Shown: one piece after another, positions 55,516 to 64,000 of the stretch
Layout: each line of letters begins with the position of its first letter
Position numbering within the stretch: the first letter of the stretch is position 1
Origin: Burkholderia latens
GTDB lineage: Bacteria > Pseudomonadota > Gammaproteobacteria > Burkholderiales > Burkholderiaceae
Reading direction: 5' to 3'
DNA length: 64,000 nucleotides
Assembly: GCF_001718795.1 (NCBI RefSeq)
Contig: NZ_CP013438.1
Span: forward strand, 434,001-498,000
The notes under the pieces: generated by a model
Database searches by the model: none
The model's input: only the letters and a program-made list of their open reading frames with translations
Told to the model about the DNA's origin: nothing
Position numbers and translations under genes: made by a program

Positions 55516-57099
55516 ATGTCCCCCGTCTCGGCGTTCAAGCTGGTTTTGCTGTCATTCCTCGCGATCGTCGCACTCGAATACATCGCGAAGCGGTTGCGAT
55601 TGCCGCCCGCCGCCGCGCTGCTGATCGGCGGCATCGGCATCGCGTTCATTCCCGGGCTGCCGCACGTCAATCTCGATCCCGAACTCGTACTGCTCGTGTT
55701 CCTGCCGCCGCTGCTGATGGACGGTGCGTATTTCACCGTGTGGGAGGAATTCAAGCGCAACGTGGGCGGCATCCTGCTGCTCGCGATCGGCGCTGTCGTG
55801 TTCACGACGTTTGCGGTCGGCTTCGCGGTCCACTGGATCGTGCCGTCGCTGCCGTGGGCTGCGTGCTTCGCGCTCGGCGCGATCGTGTCGCCGCCCGATG
55901 CGGTCGCCGCGAAAGCGGTGCTCGAACGCGTCGCGTTGCCGCGCAGGCTGATGGTGCTGCTCGAAGGCGAAAGCCTGCTGAACGACGCGGCGGGGCTGGT
56001 GCTGTTCCGCTTCGCGGTCGCGGCCGCGTTGACGGGCGCGTTCAGCCTCGAGCACGCAGTCGTCCGCTTCGCGGAGCTCGGGCTCGGCGGCGTCGTGGTG
56101 GGCTTTCTGGTCGGCAAGCTCGTCGTGTGGTTCCTGAAGCTGCTCGACGACGACTATCTGGTGATTACCGTCGCGGTGATCGCCGGCTGGATCGCGTACA
56201 TCGCCGGCGAAATGGTCGAGGTGTCGGGCGTAATCGCGACGGTGACGGCCGGCATGATCATCGGCTGGCACCAGCACGAAGTGTTTTCGGCAGCCGTGCG
56301 CACGCGTGGGACCGCGTTCTGGCAGGTGATCGTGTTCCTGCTCGAGGCGATGGTGTTCGTGCTGATCGGGTTGTCGCTGCGCGGTGCGATTCATCGGCTC
56401 GGCGGCTTCGGGCAGGTGCTCGGCACGATGATGCCGGCGGTGCTTGCCGTGCTCGCTGCCGTGATCGTGTCGCGCTTCGTGTGGGTCTACGCGGTCGAGG
56501 CGCTGAAGTGGCCCGTGCGCGGGATCGTCCGGCGCGGCGGCGCGCCCGACTGGAAGGCCGCGACGATCATGAGCTGGGCCGGCATGCGCGGGGTCGTGAC
56601 GCTGGCGATCGCGCTGTCGCTGCCCGAGGCGATGCCGGGCCGCGACGTGATCCTGGTCGCGTCGTTCGCGGTGATTCTCGTCACCGTGCTGCTGCAGGGC
56701 ACGACGATCGGGCCGCTGATCCGGCTGCTGCGCCTGCCGCCGAGCGAAGCGCGCGCAGCGCACCATCTGACCGAGCCGCAGACGTGGGCGTACATCGAGG
56801 CGGCACAGCTCGCGGCAATCCAGCCGCTGGTGCGCGACGACAGCGGCAACGTCATTCATCCGCGCCTGCTGGAGCAATACACGTATCGCGCGGAGCTGAC
56901 CGAGCGCACGAAGAACGAGCCCGAGTACCCGGCGGAAATCCGTGTTGCGCACTACGACGTCGTGCTGGCCGCGATCAAGGCCGGCCGCGCGGAATTGTTG
57001 CGCCTGCACCGTTCGGGGCACATCCACGACGAGATGCTGCACATGGTCGAGCGCGATCTCGATCTGCAGGAAGTGTCTGCGCAGCACGCGCGCGGGTAA
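55516..57099 (+). CDS. Na+/H+ antiporter, CPA1 family
   Basis: A 527-residue inner-membrane antiporter with about 12 TM helices. Family motifs are FLPPLLMDGAYFTVWEEFKR, GAIVSPPDAVAAKAVLERV (the ion-binding PDAVA) and LEGESLLNDAAGLVLFRFAV (the ND pair). A cytoplasmic C-terminal tail of about 130 residues follows. It exchanges Na+ or K+ for protons for pH and salt homeostasis. The ATG at 55516 lies near a weak GAGGTCG; it is unrelated to the neighbouring operons. Confidence 0.93.
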   Translation: MSPVSAFKLVLLSFLAIVALEYIAKRLRLPPAAALLIGGIGIAFIPGLPHVNLDPELVLLVFLPPLLMDGAYFTVWEEFKRNVGGILLLAIGAVVFTTFAVGFAVHWIVPSLPWAACFALGAIVSPPDAVAAKAVLERVALPRRLMVLLEGESLLNDAAGLVLFRFAVAAALTGAFSLEHAVVRFAELGLGGVVVGFLVGKLVVWFLKLLDDDYLVITVAVIAGWIAYIAGEMVEVSGVIATVTAGMIIGWHQHEVFSAAVRTRGTAFWQVIVFLLEAMVFVLIGLSLRGAIHRLGGFGQVLGTMMPAVLAVLAAVIVSRFVWVYAVEALKWPVRGIVRRGGAPDWKAATIMSWAGMRGVVTLAIALSLPEAMPGRDVILVASFAVILVTVLLQGTTIGPLIRLLRLPPSEARAAHHLTEPQTWAYIEAAQLAAIQPLVRDDSGNVIHPRLLEQYTYRAELTERTKNEPEYPAEIRVAHYDVVLAAIKAGRAELLRLHRSGHIHDEMLHMVERDLDLQEVSAQHARG

Positions 57100-57356
57100 G
57101 CCCGTCGCGCGGCTCCGCCCGGCGCGAGGCGCGGCGATGCTCGCTGCGGCCGCTGCGGTTTGCGCCGCGCACCGGCGCTGTGCGCCGCGATCGGCGCGGC
57201 CGCGGAACCCGGTCCCGATACGATCGACGCACCACCCTTGCAGCGCATGCAAGCCTCGCGGCGCCGGCTTCGCAAACGTTATCGTCGTTCGCGTCCGGAA
57301 ATGATCTGATTTAACCGAACCCCGCTCTTTCACCATATTTGGCAAAACTAAACCGG

Positions 57357-57390
57357 AAGGAGATAGATGCTGTGTTCTAATTTCATTTAG
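57357..57390 (+). other. Possible leader peptide MLCSNFI with strong ribosome site
   Basis: AAGGAG (57357-57362) stands four bases before ATG (57367), which opens a seven-codon frame, MLCSNFI, then TAG (57388-57390). The stop lies within the inverted repeat 57375-57392. The ribosome site is among the best in the window, better than that of the following real gene. A leader-peptide role is speculative. Confidence 0.3.
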
Positions 57391-57392
57391 AA
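57375..57392. promoter_or_regulatory. Inverted repeat TTCTAA-TTTCAT-TTAGAA
   Basis: A perfect 6-bp dyad in the AT-rich region before the wsp operon. It could be an operator or part of a leader structure. Confidence 0.4.
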
Positions 57393-57563
57393 TCAGCTGG
57401 TTATCTTTATTGAGAGAAAGCGTGCGGAGGTAATACGACCGTCGGCGGGGAAAATCGGCGTTCGGATCCCCGCGAGCCAATGCCGACAGGCCACATCGGC
57501 AACAACAGGCGGATTTCTCAACCGCTAAATCAAGATGGCGTCCAAGTCGGATAAACAACTCCC

Positions 57564-58697
57564 ATGAAAGAATCAATTGGAGATTTGGCGTTTGAAACGG
57601 TATTTATGAAAGAATCGAGCGGTGAAAATGCGCCGGATTGCCTTGAATCGGGACTGTCGGTTCTGCTCGTTGACGATCAGCCGTTCGTCGGCGAGGTGAT
57701 CCGCCGCGCGCTGCGCGGCGAGCACGATATCGACCTGCACGTGTGCACCGACGCGCACCGGGCGATGGCACTCGCGCGCGACGTGAAGCCGACGGTCATC
57801 CTGCAGGATCTCGTGATGCCGGACATCGACGGTCTCGATCTCGTGCGCGCGTGGCGTGCCGACGCCGAGACCGCGCGTGTGCCGATCATCGTGCTGTCGG
57901 CGAAGGAGGAGCCGATCGTCAAGCGCGAGGCGTTCATCGCCGGCGCGAACGACTATCTCGTGAAGCTCCCCGACGCGATGGAGCTGACCGCGCGCATCCG
58001 CTATCACTCGAATTCGTATCTGATGTCGCGGCAACGCGACGAAGCGCTGGATTTCCTGTCGCACGACATGCGCTCGCCGCAGACGTCGATCCTCGCGCTG
58101 CTCGAGGTCTATCGCAACGAGCACGGCGACATGCCGGCGATCATGGAGCGCATTGCCGGCCACGCGCGGCGCGCGCTCGCGCTCGCCGACGGGTTCATCC
58201 ATCTGACGCGCGCGCAGTCCGAGCGCCGCGCGCACGAGGTTCTGAGCCTGAACGAGATCGTGCTCGACGCCGTCGACCAGCTGTGGGAGAAGGCGGCCGG
58301 CTTCGGCAGTCGCGTCGTCGCGCACGTGCCCGACACAGCCGGCGTGACGATGGGCGACCGCATGATGCTCACGCGCGCGGTCGCGAACCTGATCGACAAC
58401 GCGCTGAAGTACGGGCCGGCCGGCACGGACGTGCGCTGCACGTTGAGCGATGACGGCGGTGCGTGGCTGATCGGGGTCGAGGACGCCGGCGCCGGCATCG
58501 CGCCCGAGCAGCGCACGGCCGCGACGGAGTCGTTCGTGCGGCTCGAATCCGCGCACGGTGCGGCTCGCAGCGGCTTCGGCCTGGGGCTGGCGTTCGTCCG
58601 TGCGACCGCCGCGCGGCATCGCGGCCAGATCCTGATGCGCAATACCGCGCGCGGCTTCATGGTCGCGCTGCGGTTGCCGGCGCAGGCGGAGCGGTAA
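57564..58697 (+). CDS. Hybrid receiver-histidine kinase of the Wsp cluster (WspHRR-like)
   Basis: A 377-residue protein with an N-terminal receiver (about 31-150; phospho-acceptor Asp82 in ILQDLVMPDIDG, Lys in LVKLPD) followed by a kinase core: His167 in FLSHDMRSPQTS, N-box NLIDNALKYG, G boxes GVEDAGAGIAPEQ and GFGLGLAFVRATAARHRG. This REC-HK order occurs at the head of Burkholderia wsp clusters, where it is thought to take the phosphoryl signal in place of an adjacent WspR. There are two candidate starts, 57564 and 57606, both reading MKES; the ribosome sites are weak. Confidence 0.85.
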   Translation: MKESIGDLAFETVFMKESSGENAPDCLESGLSVLLVDDQPFVGEVIRRALRGEHDIDLHVCTDAHRAMALARDVKPTVILQDLVMPDIDGLDLVRAWRADAETARVPIIVLSAKEEPIVKREAFIAGANDYLVKLPDAMELTARIRYHSNSYLMSRQRDEALDFLSHDMRSPQTSILALLEVYRNEHGDMPAIMERIAGHARRALALADGFIHLTRAQSERRAHEVLSLNEIVLDAVDQLWEKAAGFGSRVVAHVPDTAGVTMGDRMMLTRAVANLIDNALKYGPAGTDVRCTLSDDGGAWLIGVEDAGAGIAPEQRTAATESFVRLESAHGAARSGFGLGLAFVRATAARHRGQILMRNTARGFMVALRLPAQAER

Positions 58698-58820
58698 TGT
58701 CGCGGCGCAGCCCGCCGCGGCCGCGCTGCCGGAGAGACCCGATGCGCTCGTGGCGCGCCGTGCGGCGCGCAGGCGGGCGCGGATTTTTTCAACGCTGAAT
58801 TTAGAAAGCCCATAACGAAC

Positions 58821-60500
58821 ATGGCCACCGTGACGCCTCGCGCGACCAATGAAAGCCTGCATCCGACGATCGGCGGCGCCGCCAGGCTGACGCTCGGCAA
58901 CCGCATCCTGCTCAGCTTCGGCGTGCTGTTCGTGCTGATGCTGGTGACCGCCGGCGTGTCGTACGAACGTCTGCGTGCGATCAATACCGAAGCCGTCAGC
59001 ATCGAGCGCGACTCGCTGCCCGGCGTCTATCTCGCGGCGTCGCTGCGCGGTTCGGTCAACGAATCGTTCACCGCGCTGCAGCAGGCGACGTTCGTCGAAA
59101 GCGATCCGGAGGCCGTGCAGCGCGATCTCGCGAAGATCGGCGAAGCGGTGAAGGACGTCGAGTCACTGTCGGTCGATTACCAGAACACCACGTTCCGCGA
59201 TGACGACCGCCAGCGCTTTGCGACGTTCCGCGCGTCGTTCGACCGCTACCTTCCGCTGTTGAACGATGCGGTCCAAAAACACCGCGTGTCGCACGACGAG
59301 GCCGTCGCCGCGTACGCGAAAGTGCAACCCGCGTGGGCCGACGTCGTGCGCAACGCGAATGTGCTGGTGCAGGAGAACCGCAAGTTCGCCGACCAGTCCG
59401 CGAAGCTGATCCGCGAGTCGGTGCAGGACACCGAGATCGTCCTGGCCGCCGCGCTCGGTATCGTGCTGCTGTCCGCGCTCGCGCTGGGCTACGGGCTGTA
59501 CCGCACCGTCACCGTGCCGATGGCGCGGCTCGTCGAGGTGCACGACGTGATGCGCACCGGCAATCTGACGCGCCGCCTCGACCTGCGCCGCCGCGACGAG
59601 TTCGGCACGCTCGAGACGGGCTTCAACCGGATGGCCGACGAACTGACCGAACTGGTCGCGCGCGCGCAGCAGTCGTCGCTGCAGGTGACGACGTCGGTCG
59701 CCGAAATCGCGGCGACGTCGCGCGAGCAGCAGGCGACCGCCAACGAAACCGCGGCGACGACGACGGAGATCGGTGCGACGTCCCGCGAGATTTTCGCGAC
59801 GTCGCGCGACCTGCTGCGCACGATGAACGAGGTGGCCGGCGTGGCCGAGCAGTCCGCGACGCTCGCGGGCGTGAGCCAGAGCGGCCTCACGCGGATGGGC
59901 GAGACGATGCGCAGCGTGATGGACGCGGCCGGCTCGGTGAACGCGAAGCTCGCGATCCTCAACGAGAAGGCGCTGAACATCAATCAGGTCGTCGCGACGA
60001 TCACCAAGGTGGCCGACCAGACCAACCTGCTGTCGCTGAATGCGGCGATCGAGGCGGAGAAAGCCGGCGAATACGGCCGCGGCTTCGCGGTCGTCGCGAC
60101 CGAAATCCGCCGCCTGGCCGACCAGACGGCGGTGGCGACCTACGATATCGAGCAGACGGTGAAGGAAATCCAGTCGGCCGTGTCGGCGGGCGTGATGGGC
60201 ATGGACAAGTTCTCGGAGGAAGTGCGCCGCGGGATGCTCGACGTGCAGCAGGTCGGCGGCCAGCTGTCGCAGATCATCGCCGAAGTGCAGACGCTCGCGC
60301 CGCGCTTCCAGATGGTCAACGAAGGGATGCAAACGCAGGCGAACGGCGCCGAGCAGATCACGCAGGCGCTGTCGCAGCTGTCCGAGGCCGCGCAGCAGAC
60401 GGCCGAATCGCTGCGGCAGTCGTCGCAGGCGATCGACGACCTGACGCTCGTCGCAAACCAGCTGCGCACCAGCGTGTCGCGCTTCAAGGTCGACGCGTGA
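58821..60500 (+). CDS. wspA: Wsp chemoreceptor
   Basis: A 559-residue methyl-accepting protein. TM1 is at about residues 30-52, a four-helix-bundle-like periplasmic domain runs to about 200, TM2 is at about 205-228, then HAMP and the signalling domain with tip [20 protein letters not shown]. The [12 protein letters not shown] variant at the tip is characteristic of WspA receptors, which sense surface contact. It starts the receptor part of the operon; its stop overlaps wspB by one base. Confidence 0.92.
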   Translation: MATVTPRATNESLHPTIGGAARLTLGNRILLSFGVLFVLMLVTAGVSYERLRAINTEAVSIERDSLPGVYLAASLRGSVNESFTALQQATFVESDPEAVQRDLAKIGEAVKDVESLSVDYQNTTFRDDDRQRFATFRASFDRYLPLLNDAVQKHRVSHDEAVAAYAKVQPAWADVVRNANVLVQENRKFADQSAKLIRESVQDTEIVLAAALGIVLLSALALGYGLYRTVTVPMARLVEVHDVMRTGNLTRRLDLRRRDEFGTLETGFNRMADELTELVARAQQSSLQVTTSVAEIAATSREQQATANETAATTTEIGATSREIFATSRDLLRTMNEVAGVAEQSATLAGVSQSGLTRMGETMRSVMDAAGSVNAKLAILNEKALNINQVVATITKVADQTNLLSLNAAIEAEKAGEYGRGFAVVATEIRRLADQTAVATYDIEQTVKEIQSAVSAGVMGMDKFSEEVRRGMLDVQQVGGQLSQIIAEVQTLAPRFQMVNEGMQTQANGAEQITQALSQLSEAAQQTAESLRQSSQAIDDLTLVANQLRTSVSRFKVDA

Positions 60501-61009
60501 TGCGGGCCGAGCCGCACGGCGGCGCGCACGCGCTGTTCCTGATGTTCGATCTCGACGGCGAGCGCTATGCGCTCGACGCGGCCGACATCGACGAGGTGTT
60601 GCCGCTCGCCGCCGCCAAGGCCGTGCCCGGTGCGCCCGAATGGATTGCCGGGCTGCTGATGCGCGGCGGTCAGCCGGTGCCGGTGATCGACGTGCCGATG
60701 CTGGCGCTCGGGCGGCGCGCGCATGCGCTGCGCTCGACGAGGCTGGTGATGGTCCGCCATCGCGTCGAGCCGCTCGATCGCGCGCGCGTGATCGGGCTGA
60801 TCGTCGAGCGCGCGACGCAGACGCTGCGGATCGACCGCACGGCGTTCCGCGCGAGCGGCATCTCGACCGCGCGCACGCGCTGGCTCGGGCGCGTCGCGCA
60901 CACGCGCGACGGGATCGTGCAGCAGGTGTCGGTGTCGGACCTGATCGGCGACGTCGCGCGTTCGTATCTGTTCGACGGCTTGGCCGGCCAAGGAGGGGAG
61001 TTCGCATGA
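60500..61009 (+). CDS. wspB: CheW-like adaptor
   Basis: A 169-residue CheW-domain protein (LFLMFDLDGERYALDAADID; GLLMRGGQPVPVIDVPML; LIVERATQTLRID). It couples WspA to WspE. The ATG overlaps the wspA stop (TGATG), and its own stop overlaps wspC by four bases, so all three are translationally coupled. Confidence 0.92.
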   Translation: MRAEPHGGAHALFLMFDLDGERYALDAADIDEVLPLAAAKAVPGAPEWIAGLLMRGGQPVPVIDVPMLALGRRAHALRSTRLVMVRHRVEPLDRARVIGLIVERATQTLRIDRTAFRASGISTARTRWLGRVAHTRDGIVQQVSVSDLIGDVARSYLFDGLAGQGGEFA

Positions 61010-62457
61010 GAGTGGCCGATTCGCGATTTCGCGGCTGGCTGTTGCGCGAAACGGGCATCGATTCCGATTCGCTCGGCAACGATTTTCTGCTCCGCGCACT
61101 GACTGAACGCGTGCACGCACTGCAGGGCGACGGCGAGCGGCTGCCGTCGGCGGCGCGCCCGCCGCTCACGCCGGAAGCGCTCGATGCGTACTGGCAGCAG
61201 CTCAATGCGTCGGCCGACGAGCGGCGCGCGCTGATCGAGCTGTTCGTCGTGCCGGAAACGTGGTTCTTCCGCGATCGCGAGGCATTCTCGACGCTCGCGC
61301 GGCTCGCGGCCGAGCGGGTCGCCGCCACGCCCGGGCGTGTGATTCGCGTGCTGAGCGCGCCGTGCTCGACCGGCGAGGAGCCGTATTCGGCGGCGATGGC
61401 GCTGCTCGACGCCGGCCTCGATCCGGCCAGTTTCACGATCGACGCGATCGACCTCAGCGCGCGCGCGGTCGCATACGCGCGGCTCGGTTGCTACGGGCGC
61501 AACGCATTCCGCGGCACGGCCACGGAGTTTCGCGGCCGCTACTTCACGCCCGTCGAGGACGGCTGGCTGCTCGACGAGCGCGTGCGCGCGTGCGTGCAGT
61601 TTCGGCAGGCGAACCTCGTCGAACCGGGCGCCGATACGGGCATCCGCTACGACTTCGTGTTTTGCCGCAACGTGCTGATCTATTTCGACCGCGACGCGCA
61701 GGACCGCGTAATCGGTTCGCTGGAAAGCATGCTCGTCGATGACGGCGTGCTGTTCGTCGGTCCGGCCGAAACGGGTGTCGCGATGCGCCACGGGATGCGC
61801 TCGGCGCGCGTGCCGCTCGCGTTCGCGTTCCATCGTGCGCACGGCGACACGGCGGAAGGCCACGCGGCCCGGCATGCGGCGGCGCCCGCGCTGGCGCCAT
61901 CCCGGCGCGCGGAGCGCTTCTCGGTTACGCCGCCGGCCGCGCCCCGGCCGGTGCTGGCTGTCGTGCCGCCGGCGTGGGCCGGCACCGCTCGTTCGCCCGG
62001 CGCGCCCGCACAAGCCGAGCGCGCGATTGCGTACGAGCCGCCAGCCGACCTGCGCGGCGATGTGCGACTTGGTGCGCTCGATGCGCTCAATACAAGCCGC
62101 GCGGGGACTGCCGTGCATGCGGTCGACGCGCCGGCAGCGCCGCTTGCCGCCGGCGCCGCGCCGACGCTGGAGGAAGCACAGGCGCTGGCCAACGCGGGCG
62201 CGTTCGACGAGGCCGAGCGCGTGCTCGCACAGTTCTCCGCGCATGCCGGGCCGCACGCGGACGCGTTCTATTTGAACGGGCTTATCGCCGACGCACGCGG
62301 CCGCGCTGCCGAAGCGGGCGATTTCTACCGTAAGGCGCTGTATCTGCGGCCGACGCATCACGAAGCGCTGACGCATCTCGCGACGTTGCTGGACGCCGGC
62401 GGCGACGGCGCCGGCGCGCAATGGCTGCTCGAGCGAGCGCGCCGCTCGGCCGGCTGA
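61006..62457 (+). CDS. wspC: CheR-type methyltransferase with TPR tail
   Basis: A 483-residue protein. The CheR domain (about 1-280) has FVVPETWFFRDREAFSTLAR, LSAPCSTGEEPYSAAMALLD (SAM binding) and FVFCRNVLIYFDR. An Ala/Pro-rich linker of about 100 residues leads to a C-terminal TPR-like part (EEAQALANAGAFDEAERVLA; GDFYRKALYLRPTHHEALTH). It methylates WspA to tune signalling. ATG overlaps the wspB stop. Confidence 0.93.
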   Translation: MRVADSRFRGWLLRETGIDSDSLGNDFLLRALTERVHALQGDGERLPSAARPPLTPEALDAYWQQLNASADERRALIELFVVPETWFFRDREAFSTLARLAAERVAATPGRVIRVLSAPCSTGEEPYSAAMALLDAGLDPASFTIDAIDLSARAVAYARLGCYGRNAFRGTATEFRGRYFTPVEDGWLLDERVRACVQFRQANLVEPGADTGIRYDFVFCRNVLIYFDRDAQDRVIGSLESMLVDDGVLFVGPAETGVAMRHGMRSARVPLAFAFHRAHGDTAEGHAARHAAAPALAPSRRAERFSVTPPAAPRPVLAVVPPAWAGTARSPGAPAQAERAIAYEPPADLRGDVRLGALDALNTSRAGTAVHAVDAPAAPLAAGAAPTLEEAQALANAGAFDEAERVLAQFSAHAGPHADAFYLNGLIADARGRAAEAGDFYRKALYLRPTHHEALTHLATLLDAGGDGAGAQWLLERARRSAG

Positions 62458-62487
62458 TGAGAATACGGGTTGGGAGCCGACATCGGG

Positions 62488-63207
62488 ATGACCGACGAAA
62501 GAATGAACCGCGACGCGGTTGCCACTGACGACACGACGATCGGCGTCGACGATTGCTGGAACCGGATCGGCACGCGCGGCGACCGCTCGTGCGAGCGGCT
62601 GGCCGACTGCCTGCGCTGCCTGAACTGCCCGGTCTACGCGTATCACGCGGCGAAGCTGCTCGAGCGCCCGCTCGATGCGGCCGAGATGGCCGACGCCACG
62701 CAGCGGATCAGCGCGGTCGATGCGCCGCGCGCGCATGCCGGCGACGATACGCGTCAGGCGGCGCTCGCGTTTCGCGTCGCCGACGAATGGCTCGCGCTGC
62801 CGATCGGCGTGTTGCGCGAGATCGCCGGCACGCGCCCGATCCATTCGCTGCCGTATCGCCGCCATTCGGCCGTGCGCGGCGTGGTCAACATTCGCGGCAC
62901 GCTGCGCATCGCGATCTCGATCGGCGCGCTGCTCGGCCTCGACGCGGGCACCGTCGGCGCACGCCGCGCCGACGGCCGCTTCACGCGGCTGCTCGTCGCG
63001 GCCCACCAGGGCGAGCCGGTGGTGTTCCCGGTCGACGAAGTCGAGGGCGTGCTGCGCTTTAGCGCGTCCGAATGGGTGCCCGTGCCGGCCACGGTCGGCC
63101 GCGCGAGCGCCGGGCTGTCGCGCGGCGTACTGTCGTGGCGCGGCAAGTCCGTCGGGCTGCTCGACGACGACCGGCTGTTCGACGCGGTCACCCGGAGCAT
63201 GCGATGA
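62488..63207 (+). CDS. wspD: Second CheW-like adaptor
   Basis: A 239-residue protein with an N-terminal stretch of about 75 residues containing paired cysteines (CLRCLNCPVYAYHAAKLLE) and a CheW domain (AFRVADEWLALPIGVLREIA; GVVNIRGTLRIAISIGALLG; PVDEVEGVLRFSASEW). This long N-terminus is typical of WspD. The ATG at 62488 was preferred over a TTG at 62470. The stop overlaps wspE by four bases. Confidence 0.9.
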   Translation: MTDERMNRDAVATDDTTIGVDDCWNRIGTRGDRSCERLADCLRCLNCPVYAYHAAKLLERPLDAAEMADATQRISAVDAPRAHAGDDTRQAALAFRVADEWLALPIGVLREIAGTRPIHSLPYRRHSAVRGVVNIRGTLRIAISIGALLGLDAGTVGARRADGRFTRLLVAAHQGEPVVFPVDEVEGVLRFSASEWVPVPATVGRASAGLSRGVLSWRGKSVGLLDDDRLFDAVTRSMR

Positions 63208-64000
63208 GCGGCGATGACGATCTGAGCCACCTGTCGCTGCTCGAGCTGTACCGCGAGGAGACGCGCACGCAGACCCAGGCGCTGTCCGAGCGTCTGCTCG
63301 CGCTCGAAGCCGGCGAGCCCGACGCCGCGGCGCTCGAGGCGTGCATGCGCGCCGCGCATTCGCTGAAGGGCGCCGCGCGCATCGTCGGCGTGCCGCTCGG
63401 CGTCGACATCGCGGGCCGGATGGAAGAATGCTTCGTTGCCGCGCAGGCCGGCACGGTCGCGCTGACGGCCACGCACGTGGACGTGCTGCTCGCCGGCGTC
63501 GATCTGCTGGTGCGCGTTGCGGACCCGCACGCTCAACCCGTGTCGTCTGCCGAAATCGACGCGTTCGCGCTTGCGCTGGCGAGTGCCGACGGCGCGCATG
63601 CGATGCCGACATCGAGCGTCGCGCCGCCGTCCGTCATGCCATTGCGCGGACACGACGGGGCCGCGAACGAACCCGGTGGGGCCGCCGCGGTGCCGCCGCT
63701 CGCGGTGCCGGCGGCCGCGCCCGATCCGGTCCCGGCCGGCCGCGCGGCCGGCGCGGGCGCGATGCGGCGCGTGCGCGCGGATACGTTGAACCGGCTGCTG
63801 AGCCTGTCCGGCGAATCGCTGGTCGAATCGCGCTGGCTGAAGCCGTTTGCCGAATCGATGCTGCGCGTGAAGCGAGCGCAACGCGATGCGGCGCGCTCGC
63901 TCGATCTGTTGTACGAACAGTTCGCCGACGATCTCGATGCGGGCGTGCTCGCGTCGGTGAACGAAGTGCGGCACATGCTCAACGACCTGCAGCGTTCGCT
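63204..64000 (+). CDS. wspE: CheA-like hybrid kinase, N-terminal part (cut by window end)
   Basis: The first 265 codons are present and the frame is open to the last base. The HPt domain is at the N-terminus with phospho-acceptor His52 in CMRAAHSLKGAARIVGV. A Pro/Ala-rich linker (about 130-190) follows, then the start of the dimerisation region (RVRADTLNRLLSLSGESLVE). The kinase core, CheW-like and receiver domains expected of WspE lie beyond the window. Confidence 0.92.
   Translation, partial: MSGDDDLSHLSLLELYREETRTQTQALSERLLALEAGEPDAAALEACMRAAHSLKGAARIVGVPLGVDIAGRMEECFVAAQAGTVALTATHVDVLLAGVDLLVRVADPHAQPVSSAEIDAFALALASADGAHAMPTSSVAPPSVMPLRGHDGAANEPGGAAAVPPLAVPAAAPDPVPAGRAAGAGAMRRVRADTLNRLLSLSGESLVESRWLKPFAESMLRVKRAQRDAARSLDLLYEQFADDLDAGVLASVNEVRHMLNDLQRS

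Larger units (their letters stand above)
57100..57563. other. Intergenic region upstream of the wsp operon
   Basis: The distal half, about 57300-57430, is markedly AT-richer than the rest of the window and probably carries the wsp promoter. It contains a seven-codon ORF behind a strong ribosome site (57357-57390) and an inverted repeat (57375-57392). The first 200 bp are GC-rich and featureless. Confidence 0.5.

Overview
The window is 64 kb of GC-rich DNA that reads as a Burkholderia chromosome, most likely of the Burkholderia cepacia complex. This rests on protein content and gene order: an andAcAdAbAa anthranilate dioxygenase set beside catBAC, a Wsp-type chemosensory operon that begins with a hybrid receiver-kinase, an intracellular PHB depolymerase, and many LysR/AraC/MarR regulators. 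Dense metabolic, efflux and regulatory accessory content suggests a secondary replicon, but that is inference. I saw no rRNA, tRNA, CRISPR, insertion sequence or prophage.

Layout. 0-2 kb: a TetR regulator divergent from a GT1-type glycosyltransferase. 2-6.5 kb: a HutC-type GntR repressor divergent from a polar amino acid (histidine-type) ABC transporter, hisQ-hisM-hisP, with a cupin gene. A textbook HutC-like palindrome lies upstream, and the place where the binding-protein gene is expected holds only a 42-codon signal-peptide ORF. 6.4-9.5 kb: two small secreted proteins, phaZ and a glutathione S-transferase. 9.7-14.5 kb: a cyclic-nucleotide-binding protein with a FliG-like C-terminus, MotA-like and MotB-like proteins, and a methyl-accepting chemotaxis protein. 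14.5-27.5 kb: an amino-sugar exopolysaccharide locus with wecB, a processive GT2 synthase, a bactofilin-like protein, an outer-membrane barrel, a polytopic membrane protein, a deacetylase-like protein, a secreted possible hydrolase, glmS and a TIGR02594-like amidase.

27.5-33.8 kb: an EmrAB-type tripartite efflux operon with a MarR repressor and a LysR gene, plus a second, paralogous MarR gene. Three copies of one 17-bp motif lie before the two MarR genes and the efflux operon. 33.9-41.3 kb: a two-subunit aconitase-X enzyme, AraC regulator/fadH, a small unknown gene behind an SOS-box-like palindrome, and LysR/quinone reductase. 41.4-49.7 kb: catBAC with divergent catR, and andR with divergent andAcAdAbAa. 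Together these take anthranilate to catechol and on to the enol-lactone of the beta-ketoadipate pathway. 49.8-57.1 kb: a DUF445 membrane protein, a RelE-superfamily toxin-antitoxin pair, acetolactate synthase with aldehyde dehydrogenase, and a CPA1 Na+/H+ antiporter.

57.5-64 kb: the Wsp surface-sensing operon: hybrid receiver/kinase, wspA (receptor), wspB (CheW), wspC (CheR-TPR), wspD (CheW) and the start of wspE (CheA), with 1-4 bp overlaps at three junctions; the window ends inside wspE.

The most original signals are the cNMP/FliG-like fusion linked to a MotAB-like pair, the unassigned synthase-dependent exopolysaccharide locus, the shared MarR operators, the orphaned histidine transporter under a HutC site, and the SOS-box-controlled unknown gene.
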